DNA from: Pseudaestuariivita atlantica
GTDB lineage: Bacteria; Pseudomonadota; Alphaproteobacteria; Rhodobacterales; Rhodobacteraceae
DNA: 64,000 nt
Assembly: GCF_001205715.1 (NCBI RefSeq)
Contig: NZ_AQQZ01000001.1
Coordinates: 558,001-622,000 of the forward strand
Reading direction: 5' to 3'
Part shown: positions 8,228 through 17,152 of the stretch, piece by piece
How positions within the stretch are numbered: the stretch's first letter is position 1
Layout: each line of letters starts with the position of its first letter
The notes under the pieces: model-generated
Databases searched by the model: none
What the model saw: the letters and a program-made list of their open reading frames with translations, nothing else
Told to the model about the DNA's origin: nothing
Made by a program: the position numbers and the translations under genes

Positions 8228-9877
8228 ATGCGGACATTGATTTTGACAATGAATTCTCAGGGCGGCGCGCGTGCCGCGATCTTCCGGGTGGTGGCGGTCT
8301 GCGCCATGGCCGTGGTTTTGCACCTTGTCAGCATCGCGCCCGCCAGCGCGCAGGTGACGGCCTTCAAACAGGCAATCGCCGAGGCGGCCGCGAAGGACAA
8401 GGACCTCGCCGCGTTTTACAAGGCCAACAAGTTCAAACCGATCTGGGTGGGGCGCACCGGCAAGGACCGTTCCCGCCGCGAGGCGTTCATCAAGGCGGTG
8501 CGCGCGGCGCCCATGCACGGGTTGCCCGCACCGAAATACGCGATCGACGACCTCGTGGCGCGGATGAAATCGGTCAAGGGCGCGGAAGCGCGGGCGCAGC
8601 TTGAAGTCGACATCTCCACCACGTTCCTCGAATATGCGACCGACATGCAGACCGGCGCGGTCGATCCGCGCCGGATCGACCCGGTCTTCATGGTGCGGCA
8701 GGTGCCGTACCGGTCGCGCGTGTCCTACCTGACCAACCTCGTGAAATCGTCGCCGCGCGGGTTCTTCAAGGCGCTGGCGCCCCGGTCAGAGGAATATGCA
8801 CGCCTGATGAAGGCCAAGCTGACCTATGAAAAGGCGCTGGCGCGCGGGGGCTGGGGCCCCAAGGTACCGGCCAAGTCGCTCAAACCCGGCGCGTCGGGCG
8901 CGCCGGTCGTGGCATTGCGCAACCGGCTGGTGGCGATGGGGTACATGAAGCGCAGCTCGTCCGCCTCGTATGACGGGGCGCTGGCGGCGGGTGTGCAGCA
9001 GTTCCAGCTGGCGCACGGGCTGACCCCCGATGGCGTCGCGGGCGCAGGCACGATGATCGAGATCAATACCGGCATGGACAAGCGGTTGCAGTCCATCATC
9101 GTGGCGATGGAGCGCGAACGTTGGATGAACATCCCCGAAGGCCGCGGCAAGCGTCACGTGCTGGTCAACATCCCCGATTTCACCGCCAAGATCATGGATA
9201 ACGGCAAGGTCACCTTCGAAACCATCACGGTGGTGGGCAAGAACGACCCCGACCGGGAAACGCCCGAATTCTCGGACGTGATGGAATTCATGGTCATCAA
9301 CCCGTCGTGGTACGTGCCGCGGTCGATCGCGACCAAGGAATACCTGCCGCTCCTGCGCCGCAACTCGGGTGCGGTGCGGCATCTGGAAATCACCGACAGC
9401 CGGGGGCGGGTGGTCAACCGGGGCGCCGTGAATTTCGCGCAATATAACGAGCGCAACTTCCCGTTCAACATGCGCCAGCCTCCCAGCCGCCGCAACGCGC
9501 TGGGGCTGGTGAAGTTCATGTTCCCCAACAAGCACAACATCTACCTGCATGACACGCCGGCCAAGAACCTGTTCGACCGCGAACGCCGGGATTTCAGCCA
9601 TGGCTGCGTGCGGCTCGGCAAGCCGTTCGACTTTGCCTATGCGTTGTTGGCCCGGCAGGAAAGCAACCCCGAGGCCTATTTCCAGTCGGTCCTGAACACC
9701 GGGTCCGAGACACGGGTGAACCTGAAACAGGACGTGCCGGTGCACATCATCTACCGCACGGCCTATACCACTCCGAAGGGGCAGATGCAGTTCCGGCGCG
9801 ATGTCTACAATCGTGACAGGAAGATCTTCGCCGCGCTGAGCCGCGCCGGGGTTTCGCTGCGCGCGGTTCAGGGGTAA
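8228..9877 (+). CDS. YcbB-type L,D-transpeptidase (YkuD domain)
   Basis: 549 residues from ATG 8228; ATG 8249 is an alternative and both precede the signal peptide IFRVVAVCAMAVVLHLVSIA ending ASAQ. Regions in order: an N-terminal scaffold, a peptidoglycan-binding PG_binding_1 repeat (GASGAPVVALRNRLVAMGYM), then a YkuD catalytic domain. The catalytic signature HDTP...FSHGCVRLG gives His458 and Cys460. It should form 3-3 cross-links in peptidoglycan in the periplasm. The divergent MepK-like gene mirrors the ycbB-ycbK pairing of E. coli. No good Shine-Dalgarno decides between the two starts. Confidence 0.88.
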   Translation: MRTLILTMNSQGGARAAIFRVVAVCAMAVVLHLVSIAPASAQVTAFKQAIAEAAAKDKDLAAFYKANKFKPIWVGRTGKDRSRREAFIKAVRAAPMHGLPAPKYAIDDLVARMKSVKGAEARAQLEVDISTTFLEYATDMQTGAVDPRRIDPVFMVRQVPYRSRVSYLTNLVKSSPRGFFKALAPRSEEYARLMKAKLTYEKALARGGWGPKVPAKSLKPGASGAPVVALRNRLVAMGYMKRSSSASYDGALAAGVQQFQLAHGLTPDGVAGAGTMIEINTGMDKRLQSIIVAMERERWMNIPEGRGKRHVLVNIPDFTAKIMDNGKVTFETITVVGKNDPDRETPEFSDVMEFMVINPSWYVPRSIATKEYLPLLRRNSGAVRHLEITDSRGRVVNRGAVNFAQYNERNFPFNMRQPPSRRNALGLVKFMFPNKHNIYLHDTPAKNLFDRERRDFSHGCVRLGKPFDFAYALLARQESNPEAYFQSVLNTGSETRVNLKQDVPVHIIYRTAYTTPKGQMQFRRDVYNRDRKIFAALSRAGVSLRAVQG

Positions 9878-9904
9878 GGCTCGGGGCCAGACCGCAAGAA
9901 CGGG

Positions 9905-11005
9905 ATGGCCCCCATGCGCACCACATTGGCAGACATCGCGGCGGCGCTGCGGGTTGATCCCCTTGGCGACGCCGATCTTGTCATCACCGGCATCACCGAA
10001 CCCGCCGATGCGGGTCCCGAGGACCTCGCTCTGGCGATGCAGCCTGCCTATATCGACGATCTTGCCAAGGGTGGCGCGGTGGCAGCGCTGCTGCCGGCGG
10101 GCACGGACTGGCAGGCGCTTGGCCTGAAGGGCGCGATCTGTCCCGACCGGCCGCGTTATGCGCTGGCCGGGGCGTCGGCCATGATGGATGCGGGCGAAGG
10201 CTACCCCGCCGGTCTGCACCCGACCGCTTTCATCGACCCGTCGGCACAGCTGGGTGACGGGGTGAGCGTGGGGCCGCTGGCGGTGATCGGCGCGGGCGCG
10301 CAGATCGGCGCCAATTCGGTGATCGGGCCGCAGGTGCATGTCGGCGCGCAGGCGCAGCTGGGCCAGCGCGCGCTGCTGCGCGAAGGCGTGCGGATCGGCG
10401 CGCGGGTCGTGATCGGCGACAACTTCATCGCGCAACCTGGCGCGGTCGTGGGCGGCGACGGGTTCTCGTTCGTCACGCCCGAGAAATCCACCGCCGAGGA
10501 CGTGCGCGAGACGCTGGGCGATACCGTCACCGCCGAAGGGCAGGCCTGGGCCCGCATCCATTCGCTGGGGGGCGTACTGGTGGGCGACGATGTCGAGATC
10601 GGCGCGAATTCCTGCATCGACCGGGGCACCGTGCGCCCGACCCGCGTGGGCGATGGCTGCAAGATCGACAACCTTGTCCAGATCGGCCACAACGTCGTGC
10701 TGGGCCGCAACTGCCTTGTCTGTGCGGGCGCGGGGATCGCGGGATCATCGCGGCTGGGCGACAACGTGGTGGTCGCGGGCATGGCGGGCGTGGCCGACAA
10801 CATCTCCGTGGGCGACAACGTGGTGATTGCCGCGGCCTCTGCCGTTCTGTCGAACGTGCCCGCTGGACGGGCCGTCATGGGCTATCCGGCGGTGAAGATG
10901 GAAACCAACGTCGCGGCCTACAAGGCCTCGCGCCGCCTGCCGCGCCTGCTGGCGGATGTCGCAAGTCTCAAAAAGGCGGTTTTCAAAGACGGCGGGACTG
11001 ACTAA
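9905..11005 (+). CDS. lpxD: UDP-3-O-acylglucosamine N-acyltransferase (LpxD)
   Basis: 366-residue left-handed beta-helix acyltransferase. It has the N-terminal uridine-binding domain (about 1-100), then many hexapeptide repeats. VGGDGFSF (183-190) matches the LpxD GGDGFGF signature, and His262 in [10 protein letters not shown] is at the catalytic-base position. It transfers a hydroxyacyl chain from ACP to the glucosamine amine in lipid A synthesis. It is followed at once by its own ACP and ketosynthase genes rather than by fabZ-lpxA, the usual companions, so it may be a second copy with a special acyl donor. ATG 9914 is an equally plausible start. Confidence 0.85.
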   Translation: MAPMRTTLADIAAALRVDPLGDADLVITGITEPADAGPEDLALAMQPAYIDDLAKGGAVAALLPAGTDWQALGLKGAICPDRPRYALAGASAMMDAGEGYPAGLHPTAFIDPSAQLGDGVSVGPLAVIGAGAQIGANSVIGPQVHVGAQAQLGQRALLREGVRIGARVVIGDNFIAQPGAVVGGDGFSFVTPEKSTAEDVRETLGDTVTAEGQAWARIHSLGGVLVGDDVEIGANSCIDRGTVRPTRVGDGCKIDNLVQIGHNVVLGRNCLVCAGAGIAGSSRLGDNVVVAGMAGVADNISVGDNVVIAAASAVLSNVPAGRAVMGYPAVKMETNVAAYKASRRLPRLLADVASLKKAVFKDGGTD

Positions 11006-11036
11006 ATCCTCGGCAGAGAAGAAATCGGGGACGAGC

Positions 11037-11294
11037 ATGACCGTTAAGGACAAGGTGATCGCGATCATCGCGGAGCAGGCGGTTCTTGAACCTTCGGATA
11101 TCAGCGAGGACCAGACGCTGGAGGATCTGGGCATCGACAGCCTCGGGCTGGTCGAGGCGATCTTCGCCATCGAGGAAGCCTTCGACATCCAGGTGCCCTT
11201 CAACGCCAACGAGCCAGAGAAAAGCGGGTTCGATATCTCCTCTGTCCGGTCGATCATCGGCGAGGTCGAGGCTCTGGTGAAGGCGCAGGCCTAA
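11037..11294 (+). CDS. acyl carrier protein (specialised, non-AcpP)
   Basis: 85-residue acidic carrier protein with the phosphopantetheine site GIDSLGLVEAIFAIEEAF; the Ser of DSL carries the arm. It differs from housekeeping AcpP by the central VPFNANEPEKSGFDISS region. It lies 31 nt after lpxD and 3 nt before the ketosynthase gene, so the three are almost certainly cotranscribed. It probably carries a dedicated acyl chain to the LpxD above, or for another envelope lipid. The longer open frame from 10956 overlaps lpxD and is not used. Confidence 0.88.
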   Translation: MTVKDKVIAIIAEQAVLEPSDISEDQTLEDLGIDSLGLVEAIFAIEEAFDIQVPFNANEPEKSGFDISSVRSIIGEVEALVKAQA

Positions 11295-11297
11295 GCG

Positions 11298-12506
11298 ATG
11301 CGGCGGGTCGTCATCACGGGCGCGGGAACGATCAACGCGCTGGGTCACTCGGTGCCCGCCACGCTGGAAGCGATGCGCGAGGGGCGCTGCGGGATCGGCG
11401 AGCTGGACATCCGCGACGTCGACCGGCTGTCGATCCGGATCGGTGGGCAGGTGCACGATTTCCACGCCGAGGAGGTGTTCAACCGCCAGCAGATCGCGCT
11501 CTATGACCGGTTCACCCAGTTCACGCTGATCGCCGCGCGCGAGGCGGTGGCGCAGGCGGGGATCGAGTTTTCCGGCGAGCTGGCCGCGCGGGCAGGCGTG
11601 GTGCTGGGCAATTCGGGCGGCGGGATGAACACGCTCGATGCCAATTACCGCACCGTCTACGAGGACGGGAAGAACCGGGTGCACCCGTTCGTGGTGCCCA
11701 AGCTGATGAACAATGCCGCCGCCGGGCACGTGTCGATGGAGTTCAACCTGAAGGGGCCGTCCTTCACGGTGTCGACGGCCTGCGCCTCGTCCAACCACGC
11801 CATGGCGCAGGCTTTCGCGATGATCCGGTCGGGCATGTCGGACGCGATGGTCACGGGCGGGTCGGAATCGATGCTGTGCTTTGGTGGCGTGAAGGCATGG
11901 GAAGGGTTGCGGGTCATGTCGAAGGACGCCTGCCGCCCGTTTTCGGCCAACCGCAACGGGATGGTGCAGGGCGAAGGCGCGGGGGTTTTCGTGTTCGAGG
12001 AATTCGAACATGCCCGCGCGCGCGGGGCCGAGGTCCTGGCCGAGGTGATCGGGTTCGCCATGTCCTCGGACGCCGCCGATATCGTGATGCCGTCGAAACA
12101 GGGCGCGGCGCGGGCGATTGCCGGGGCGCTGAAGGATGCGCGGGTCGATGCCCGCGACGTGCAGTATATCAACGCCCATGGCACCGGCACGGCGGCCAAT
12201 GACAAGACCGAATGCGCGGCGGTGGCGGACGTGTTCGGGCCGCAGGCGGATGCGCTGATGATCTCCTCGACCAAGTCGATGCATGGGCATTGCATCGGGG
12301 GGACCGGCGCGGTGGAGCTTCTGGCCTGCATCATGGCGCTGCGCGACGGCGTGGTGGCGCCCACGATCGGCTATGAAGAGCCCGACCCGGAATGCGCGCT
12401 GGACGTGGTCCCGAACGAGGCGCGCGATGCGCGGGTCGAGGTCGCGCTGTCCAACGCCTTTGCCTTCGGCGGCATGAACGCGGTGCTCGCCCTGCGCCGG
12501 GTGTGA
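11298..12506 (+). CDS. beta-ketoacyl-ACP synthase (KAS II-like)
   Basis: 402-residue thiolase-fold condensing enzyme. The catalytic triad is visible: Cys162 (STACASSNHA), His294 (NAHGTGT) and His331 (SMHGHCIGG). It has the C-terminal NAFAFGGMNAVL motif of FabF-type enzymes. It extends acyl chains on an ACP, presumably the one encoded 3 nt upstream. The set resembles in concept the rhizobial AcpXL clusters that build long lipid A chains, but I see no fabZ or dehydrogenase partners here. A palindrome starts at the last base of the stop codon. Confidence 0.88.
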   Translation: MRRVVITGAGTINALGHSVPATLEAMREGRCGIGELDIRDVDRLSIRIGGQVHDFHAEEVFNRQQIALYDRFTQFTLIAAREAVAQAGIEFSGELAARAGVVLGNSGGGMNTLDANYRTVYEDGKNRVHPFVVPKLMNNAAAGHVSMEFNLKGPSFTVSTACASSNHAMAQAFAMIRSGMSDAMVTGGSESMLCFGGVKAWEGLRVMSKDACRPFSANRNGMVQGEGAGVFVFEEFEHARARGAEVLAEVIGFAMSSDAADIVMPSKQGAARAIAGALKDARVDARDVQYINAHGTGTAANDKTECAAVADVFGPQADALMISSTKSMHGHCIGGTGAVELLACIMALRDGVVAPTIGYEEPDPECALDVVPNEARDARVEVALSNAFAFGGMNAVLALRRV

Positions 12507-12568
12507 CGGGTGAAGATCACCCGTCCTACGCTATTTTTGTCAGGGGATGATGGGTGAAGATCACCCAT
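12506..12568. repeat. two palindromic repeats of the GTAGG/CCTAC family
   Basis: Two hairpins in the gap between convergent genes. Copy 1: ACGGGTGA (12506-12513), loop AGA, TCACCCGT (12517-12524), then CCTAC. Copy 2: ATGGGTGA (12550-12557), loop AGA, TCACCCAT (12561-12568), then CCTAC. The single difference in the arms (C/T) is compensated (G/A) on the other arm. Copy 1 is followed by TATTTTTG (12532-12539), so it may also end transcription of the ketosynthase operon. The same family, in the other orientation, forms the array at 50.8 kb. Confidence 0.75.
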
Positions 12569-12625
12569 CCTACCGGCTTTCGCAGTGCCTTGAGGATCAT
12601 GTGGTGCGCTGGCCGTGAGGGCGGG

Positions 12626-12659
12626 AGCCTCCGGCGGACATATTTTCAAAGAGAAGAAG
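12626..12659 (+). repeat. dispersed TATTT...AGAAG repeat, copy 1 (variant)
   Basis: The string ACATATTTTCAAAGAGAAG (12638-12656) after a GC-rich CCTCCGGCGG matches the copy at 21550 closely and the copies at 34371, 42726 and 42887 more loosely. It covers the end of the gluQ reading frame (stop at 12646-12648), so the frame's last codons lie in the repeat. Confidence 0.5.
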
Positions 12660-13521
12660 GGGCGAGGCCCGCGAGATGGCGGATGTCGTCCGGGGTGCGG
12701 CCTTCGCTGCGGTAGGTTGCGAGGCTGCGGGCGTCGTCGCGTTTGGCCAGCCGTTTGCCGGTCTCGTCCCGGACGAGGCGGTGGTGGTGGTAGGTGGGCG
12801 TTGGCAGGGAGAGCAGGACCTGCAGGACGACGTGGATCCATGTGGCGTCGAAGAGGTCCTCGCCGCGGGTGACGTGGGTGATCTGTTGCGCGGCGTCGTC
12901 GAGGATGACGGAGAGGTGGTAGGAGCCGAGGAAGTCCTTGCGTGACAGGACGATGTCTCCGACCTGCGAGAGGAGCACGTCGGCGCTGCGGGTCATGGTG
13001 CGGGGGGTGCCGTTGGCGGGCGTGCCGGTTTCGGTGAAGGTGTAGCGCGGGTGGTGGAGAGCCGCGCCGAGGTCGAGGCGGAGGGCGGCCTCCGTGGGTA
13101 TGGGGCCGGTGCGCGGGGAGAGGTCGCGGCAGGTGCCGGGATAGATGACGCCATCGGGGCCCATGGGCGGGTCGGCGCCTTCCTGCGGGGCAGAGAGCGC
13201 GGTGGCGATGTCGCGGCGGGTGCAGGTGCAGGGGTAGAGCAGTCCCTGTTGCCAGAGCGTGTCGAGGGCGGCGCGGTAGGCGTCGAGCCGGTCGGTCTGA
13301 CGCATGACGGGGCCGTCCCATGTAAGGCCGAGCCATGCGAGGTCGTCGAGGATCTGCGTGTCCCATTGGGGGCGGGAGCGGGTGGTGTCGATATCCTCGA
13401 TCCGCAGGAGGAACCGGCCGCCCGAGGCGCGGGCCATGTCGTGGGCGATGAAGGCCGAGAAGGCGTGGCCGAGATGCAGGGGGCCGGTGGGAGAAGGCGC
13501 GAAGCGGGTGACGCAGGTCAC
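12646..13521 (-). CDS. gluQ: glutamyl-Q tRNA(Asp) synthetase
   Basis: 291 residues, a truncated GluRS-like enzyme with only the catalytic domain. It has the HIGH-type motif FAPSPTGPLHLGH at the N-terminus and a KMSKS-like KRLAKRDDA near residue 254. The zinc ligands CTC and YPGTC, seen in GluQ-RS proteins, are present. It attaches glutamate to queuosine in the anticodon of tRNA(Asp). The length fits GluQ-RS (about 290-300) rather than full GluRS (about 470). Its start overlaps the end of the upstream methyltransferase gene by 4 nt. Confidence 0.9.
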   Translation of the reverse strand: MTCVTRFAPSPTGPLHLGHAFSAFIAHDMARASGGRFLLRIEDIDTTRSRPQWDTQILDDLAWLGLTWDGPVMRQTDRLDAYRAALDTLWQQGLLYPCTCTRRDIATALSAPQEGADPPMGPDGVIYPGTCRDLSPRTGPIPTEAALRLDLGAALHHPRYTFTETGTPANGTPRTMTRSADVLLSQVGDIVLSRKDFLGSYHLSVILDDAAQQITHVTRGEDLFDATWIHVVLQVLLSLPTPTYHHHRLVRDETGKRLAKRDDARSLATYRSEGRTPDDIRHLAGLAPSSL

Positions 13522-14132
13522 AGACGTTTCAGGACGTAGACGTTCGATTTCATGTCCCGGCCGGGCAGGTGGTCGCCGTATTCCTTGAACAACAGTTCGA
13601 CCGATCCGTCGGCGATGCGGGCGTTGAGGCGGCCTTCGAAGCTCGGGTCCGCGAGCGTGTGGTCGTTGAAGGAGAAGACCAGCAGCGCCTCGGGGTCGAG
13701 TGCGTCGATCAACTGGTCCAGCACCTCGACCGGGGCGGCGCCCGATCCGATGACGCCGATGGCGGCGACGGCGTGGTAGTCGCCGGGGGCGAAGGGCACG
13801 CCGTTTGCCGGGTCGTAATGGTGCAGGTTGCGGTAGAGGCCGGGCTTGGCGCGGGCGACGTCCAGCATCTCGGCCGAGATGTCGCAGCCGTCGATCATGG
13901 TGAATCCGGCGGTGGCCAGCGCAAGGCCGGACAGCCCCGTGCCGCAGCCGAAATCGAGGATCGGCAGGTCGGCGCGGTCCATGTGGGCAAGCAGGGCCTC
14001 GGCACAGCGGCCGGGCGTGGCATAGCCGTTATCGGCGACCTCGGCCTCGTAGGTCGCGGCCCAGGCATCGTACATGTCGCGCGTGTCATCGACGCCGTCG
14101 AGGCCATAGGCCTTGTCGAGAAAACCGGTCAT
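13518..14132 (-). CDS. class I SAM-dependent methyltransferase
   Basis: 204 residues. The SAM-binding glycine loop is ILDFGCGTGLSG (about residues 58-69), followed by the acidic GCDISAEMLD strand. The protein opens with KAYGLDGVDDTRDMYDAWA, a pattern seen in uncharacterised TPR-linked or Williams-Beuren-type methyltransferases of alphaproteobacteria. The substrate is unknown. It is coupled to gluQ by a 4-nt overlap and lies 9 nt after trmFO, so the three form a minus-strand operon that otherwise concerns tRNA modification. A tRNA or small-molecule substrate are both possible. Confidence 0.8.
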   Translation of the reverse strand: MTGFLDKAYGLDGVDDTRDMYDAWAATYEAEVADNGYATPGRCAEALLAHMDRADLPILDFGCGTGLSGLALATAGFTMIDGCDISAEMLDVARAKPGLYRNLHHYDPANGVPFAPGDYHAVAAIGVIGSGAAPVEVLDQLIDALDPEALLVFSFNDHTLADPSFEGRLNARIADGSVELLFKEYGDHLPGRDMKSNVYVLKRL

Positions 14133-14141
14133 GGCGCCACG

Positions 14142-15509
14142 CTAGGCCGCGGGTGCGTCCGCGTCCAGTGTCGACTGCGCGAGCCAGCCCTGCCATGCCG
14201 CCTTGGCGCGGTCGGTATAGGCCTTGTAGCGGTCCTTGCGGCCCCGGCGCCCGCCACGCACGCCGTCGAGCGGGCGGAAGAGGCCGAAATTCACGTTCAT
14301 GGGCTGGAAGGTCTTTGCTTCGGCCCCGCCGGTGATGTGGTGGATGAGCGCGCCCATGGCGCTGTCCTGCGGCACGTCGGGCAGGGGCTGGCCAAGGATT
14401 TGCGCGGCGGCCATGCGGCCCGCGATAAGGCCCATCGCGGCGCTTTCCACGTAGCCTTCGACGCCGGTGATCTGGCCCGCGAAGCGGATATGGGGATGGG
14501 CGCGCCAGCGCATCTGGCGGTCGAGCAGGGTGGGCGAGTTGAGGAAGGTGTTGCGGTGGATGCCGCCAAGCCGGGCGAAACGCGCCTCTTCAAGCCCCGG
14601 TATCATGCGGAAGACGTCGGTTTGCGCGCCGTATTTCATCTTGGTCTGGAAACCGACGATGTTGAAGAGCGTCCCCAGCGCGTTGTCGCGGCGCAGTTGC
14701 ACCACGGCGTGGGGCTTGATGTCGGGGGCGTGGGGGTTGGTCAGGCCCACGGGTTTCATCGGCCCGTGGCGCAGGGTTTCGCGGCCGCGTTCGGCCATGA
14801 CCTCGATCGGCAGGCAGCCGTCGAAATAGCCCGCGGTTTCGCCTTCGTGGAACTCGGTCTTGTCGGCGGCGAGGAGCGCGTCGATGAAGGCCTCGTACTG
14901 CGCCTTGTCCATCGGGCAGTTGAGGTAGGCGGTGCGCTCTTCCTCGGTCTCGCCCTTGTCGTAGCGCGACTGCATCCACGCCTTCGACATGTCGATCGAG
15001 TCGGCGTGCACGATCGGGGCGATGGCGTCGAAGAAGGCGAGCGCCTCGGACCCCGTTTCGCGCTGGATTGCCTGCCCGAGGGCGGCGGAGGTGAGCGGGC
15101 CGGTGGAGATGATCCAGTGGCCGTCCGCGGGGATGTCGGTGATTTCCGCATCGCGGCGGGTGATGCGGGGATGCGCCATGAGGGCGGCGGTGACCGAGGC
15201 GGCGAAGGGATCACGGTCGACCGCGAGCGCACCACCGGCAGGCAGGCGGTGGCGGTCGGCGGTGGCCATGACGAGGCCGTCTGCGGCGCGCATTTCCCAG
15301 TGCAGCAGGCCGACGGCGTTCTGTTCGTCGTCATCCGAGCGGAAGGAGTTGGAGCAGACCATTTCGGCGAGGTCACCGGTCTGGTGAGCGAAGGTGCCGA
15401 CGCGGGGGCGCATTTCGTGGATCACCACGTCGACGCCCGCCTGCGCGGCCTGCCAGGCGGCCTCGGAGCCTGCCAGCCCGCCGCCCACGATGTTGAGAAC
15501 CTCTGCCAT
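14142..15509 (-). CDS. trmFO: methylenetetrahydrofolate-tRNA-(uracil-5-)-methyltransferase TrmFO
   Basis: 455 residues, folate- and FAD-dependent maker of ribothymidine at position 54 of tRNA. The FAD site is [13 protein letters not shown] (8-20), and Cys52 (MVCSNSF) and Cys198 (LNCPMDK) are the two conserved cysteines. The TrmFO signatures [13 protein letters not shown] and [12 protein letters not shown] are intact. The start is ATG 15509, just before [11 protein letters not shown]; an extension to 15557 would add a proline-rich tail not seen in the family. It is the first gene of the trmFO-methyltransferase-gluQ operon. Confidence 0.93.
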   Translation of the reverse strand: MAEVLNIVGGGLAGSEAAWQAAQAGVDVVIHEMRPRVGTFAHQTGDLAEMVCSNSFRSDDDEQNAVGLLHWEMRAADGLVMATADRHRLPAGGALAVDRDPFAASVTAALMAHPRITRRDAEITDIPADGHWIISTGPLTSAALGQAIQRETGSEALAFFDAIAPIVHADSIDMSKAWMQSRYDKGETEEERTAYLNCPMDKAQYEAFIDALLAADKTEFHEGETAGYFDGCLPIEVMAERGRETLRHGPMKPVGLTNPHAPDIKPHAVVQLRRDNALGTLFNIVGFQTKMKYGAQTDVFRMIPGLEEARFARLGGIHRNTFLNSPTLLDRQMRWRAHPHIRFAGQITGVEGYVESAAMGLIAGRMAAAQILGQPLPDVPQDSAMGALIHHITGGAEAKTFQPMNVNFGLFRPLDGVRGGRRGRKDRYKAYTDRAKAAWQGWLAQSTLDADAPAA

Positions 15510-15579
15510 AGAGGGGCATGTAGCGGTGCGCGGCCCCGTTGGAAAGGGGCCGCTCATCCGCCCTGGTGGGCGGCCTCGC

Positions 15580-16914
15580 TTATGGCTGGTCCTGCGGCAT
15601 GTCGATATCGAGGCCCGAGGGCACGGTGACCGGGATGCCCAGCCGCCCGGTGAGCGCCACCGGATCGGTCAGCGCGTCGAGGAAGGCGAGGAGGTCGTCG
15701 ACCTCGGCATCGTTCAGCGGCACGGGGTTGATCGACATCGCCGTGGCGATGCGGAACGTCTCCCCGGTGGTATCAAGCGCCACCCAGTCGTCGGTGATCG
15801 AGGGCACGTCGTGCAGCAGGACCTGCGCGCGGTCGAAATTGCCCAGCGATTGCAGCGGGTTCAGGTGGTGCCGGACCATGGCTTCGAGCGTCGTGAAGGC
15901 GCCATTATGGCCGTAAGGCGCGGTCAGGGTCACGTTGCGCAGCATCGGCGTGCGGAAACTATAGATGTCCTCGTAGGCGCCCGAGGTGCGCATGTGGCCT
16001 TCGTCGGCATGCGGGAAGTCGGCGTTTTCCTTCTTGCCCGGTCCGAATTGCGGCAGGGCGAGCGCGTGCATCTCGAAATCCGACATCAGCGGACCGGAAT
16101 GGCAGGAGGAACATTCGGCCTTGCCGTAGAACAGCTCCATCCCGCGCATCTGCGCGGCGTCGAGCGCGTCGTCATCGCCGCGCAGGTAGCGGTCGAACGG
16201 CGTGTTGGCGGCGCGGAATTCGTACATGATGAAGGAGGACAGGGCGATGCCGATATGGCTGATATGCAGGGGTTCATCGGCACCGATCAGCCAGTCGAAG
16301 GCGTTGCGGTAATCATCGATCCCCTCGATCTCCTTGGCGATCAGATCCCATGCGCCGCCCGGCCCGGTCAGGCGGTTGCGCGCCACCGCGCGGCCCACCG
16401 GGTTCTCGTCGGGCTGGCCGGCCATTTCCTCCACGTTCAGGAGCGGCAGCAGGTTCTGCGCCGACAGCATCGTGGGCATCCGGCGTTCCAGTTCGTTGCC
16501 CTTGGGCAGGCGGATGCCGAACGGCGCGCTGCGATCGCGGAACATGCGGCCATCGTGGAAGAAGACGTCGAAATCGCGCGCGCCGAGGTTGAAGAGCGGC
16601 GGCGCGTTGCGCGGCACGCGTTCCAGCGGGATGTTGGTCTCCCCCGCGACCCGTTGCAGGCCAAGCCCGATGCCGCCTTCGCCAAGCGGCAGCGCCATGC
16701 CGTCACCGGTCCCGAGAGCGGGGTGGTGACAGGTGGCGCAGGAGATGTTGTCGTTGCCCGAAAGGGCCTTGTCGAAGAACAGGTTTCGCCCGATCGCGGC
16801 CCATTCGATGTTCACGTCGAAGAAATCGGACGGGTCCAGCGCGCGCGGCAATTCGTCGGCCGACAGCGTGGTCGCGGCAAAGGACAGAGCAATAAACGTA
16901 GGAATGCGCTTCAT
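15580..16914 (-). CDS. di-heme cytochrome c peroxidase / MauG family protein, exported
   Basis: 444 residues from ATG 16914, with GAGGGG as Shine-Dalgarno. A Sec signal peptide [19 protein letters not shown] is followed by two c-type heme sites: CATCH at 59-63 and CSSCH near 267-271. The order and spacing fit the bacterial CcpA/MauG family. It should act in the periplasm, either reducing hydrogen peroxide with electrons from cytochrome c or carrying out MauG-like protein oxidation. No amine dehydrogenase genes are near, which favours a peroxidase role. A 16-bp palindrome lies upstream of the start. Confidence 0.85.
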   Translation of the reverse strand: MKRIPTFIALSFAATTLSADELPRALDPSDFFDVNIEWAAIGRNLFFDKALSGNDNISCATCHHPALGTGDGMALPLGEGGIGLGLQRVAGETNIPLERVPRNAPPLFNLGARDFDVFFHDGRMFRDRSAPFGIRLPKGNELERRMPTMLSAQNLLPLLNVEEMAGQPDENPVGRAVARNRLTGPGGAWDLIAKEIEGIDDYRNAFDWLIGADEPLHISHIGIALSSFIMYEFRAANTPFDRYLRGDDDALDAAQMRGMELFYGKAECSSCHSGPLMSDFEMHALALPQFGPGKKENADFPHADEGHMRTSGAYEDIYSFRTPMLRNVTLTAPYGHNGAFTTLEAMVRHHLNPLQSLGNFDRAQVLLHDVPSITDDWVALDTTGETFRIATAMSINPVPLNDAEVDDLLAFLDALTDPVALTGRLGIPVTVPSGLDIDMPQDQP

Positions 16915-16939
16915 CAGAGCCCCCTCAATGAATGGCATT

Positions 16940-16955
16940 TTCACAAATATGTGAA
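16940..16955. promoter_or_regulatory. palindromic candidate operator of the di-heme peroxidase gene
   Basis: TTCACA-AATA-TGTGAA, 6-bp arms with a 4-bp centre, lies 26-41 bp upstream of the peroxidase ATG on the minus strand. That is where a repressor site overlapping the transcript start would be. It is not the CRP order (TGTGA-N6-TCACA), nor an FNR box. Confidence 0.45.
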
Positions 16956-17152
16956 CAGCTTGGCCGATCCCTTGCCCGCACCCCAAGACCACGATGCGCG
17001 ACAGATCGTTTCCAGATCAAAAACAATCCGATGGTAGAGCGTTTTCAGGCGCTTATCGGCGACAATTCATGTGAAACAGGAGGTCGTCCGCGGCGCTTTT
17101 GTTGCGCTGGCGGAGACAATTAACCAAGGAACAGGGAAATTGTTGACGCGGC

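Noticed and set aside
8228-8260. A ribosome binding site choosing between the two transpeptidase starts
   Set aside because: AAAAGGG touches the first ATG with no spacing and the second has nothing; both remain possible.
12513-12539. Plain rho-independent terminator as sole explanation of the 12.5-kb hairpin
   Set aside because: The T run starts 9 nt after the stem and a second copy without a T run follows, so a repeat family explains it better, though termination may be a side effect.
13569-15629. A 686-codon frame antisense to the methyltransferase and trmFO
   Set aside because: A shadow of the high GC third-position pattern; no motif and no ribosome site, while the opposite strand has intact conserved enzymes.
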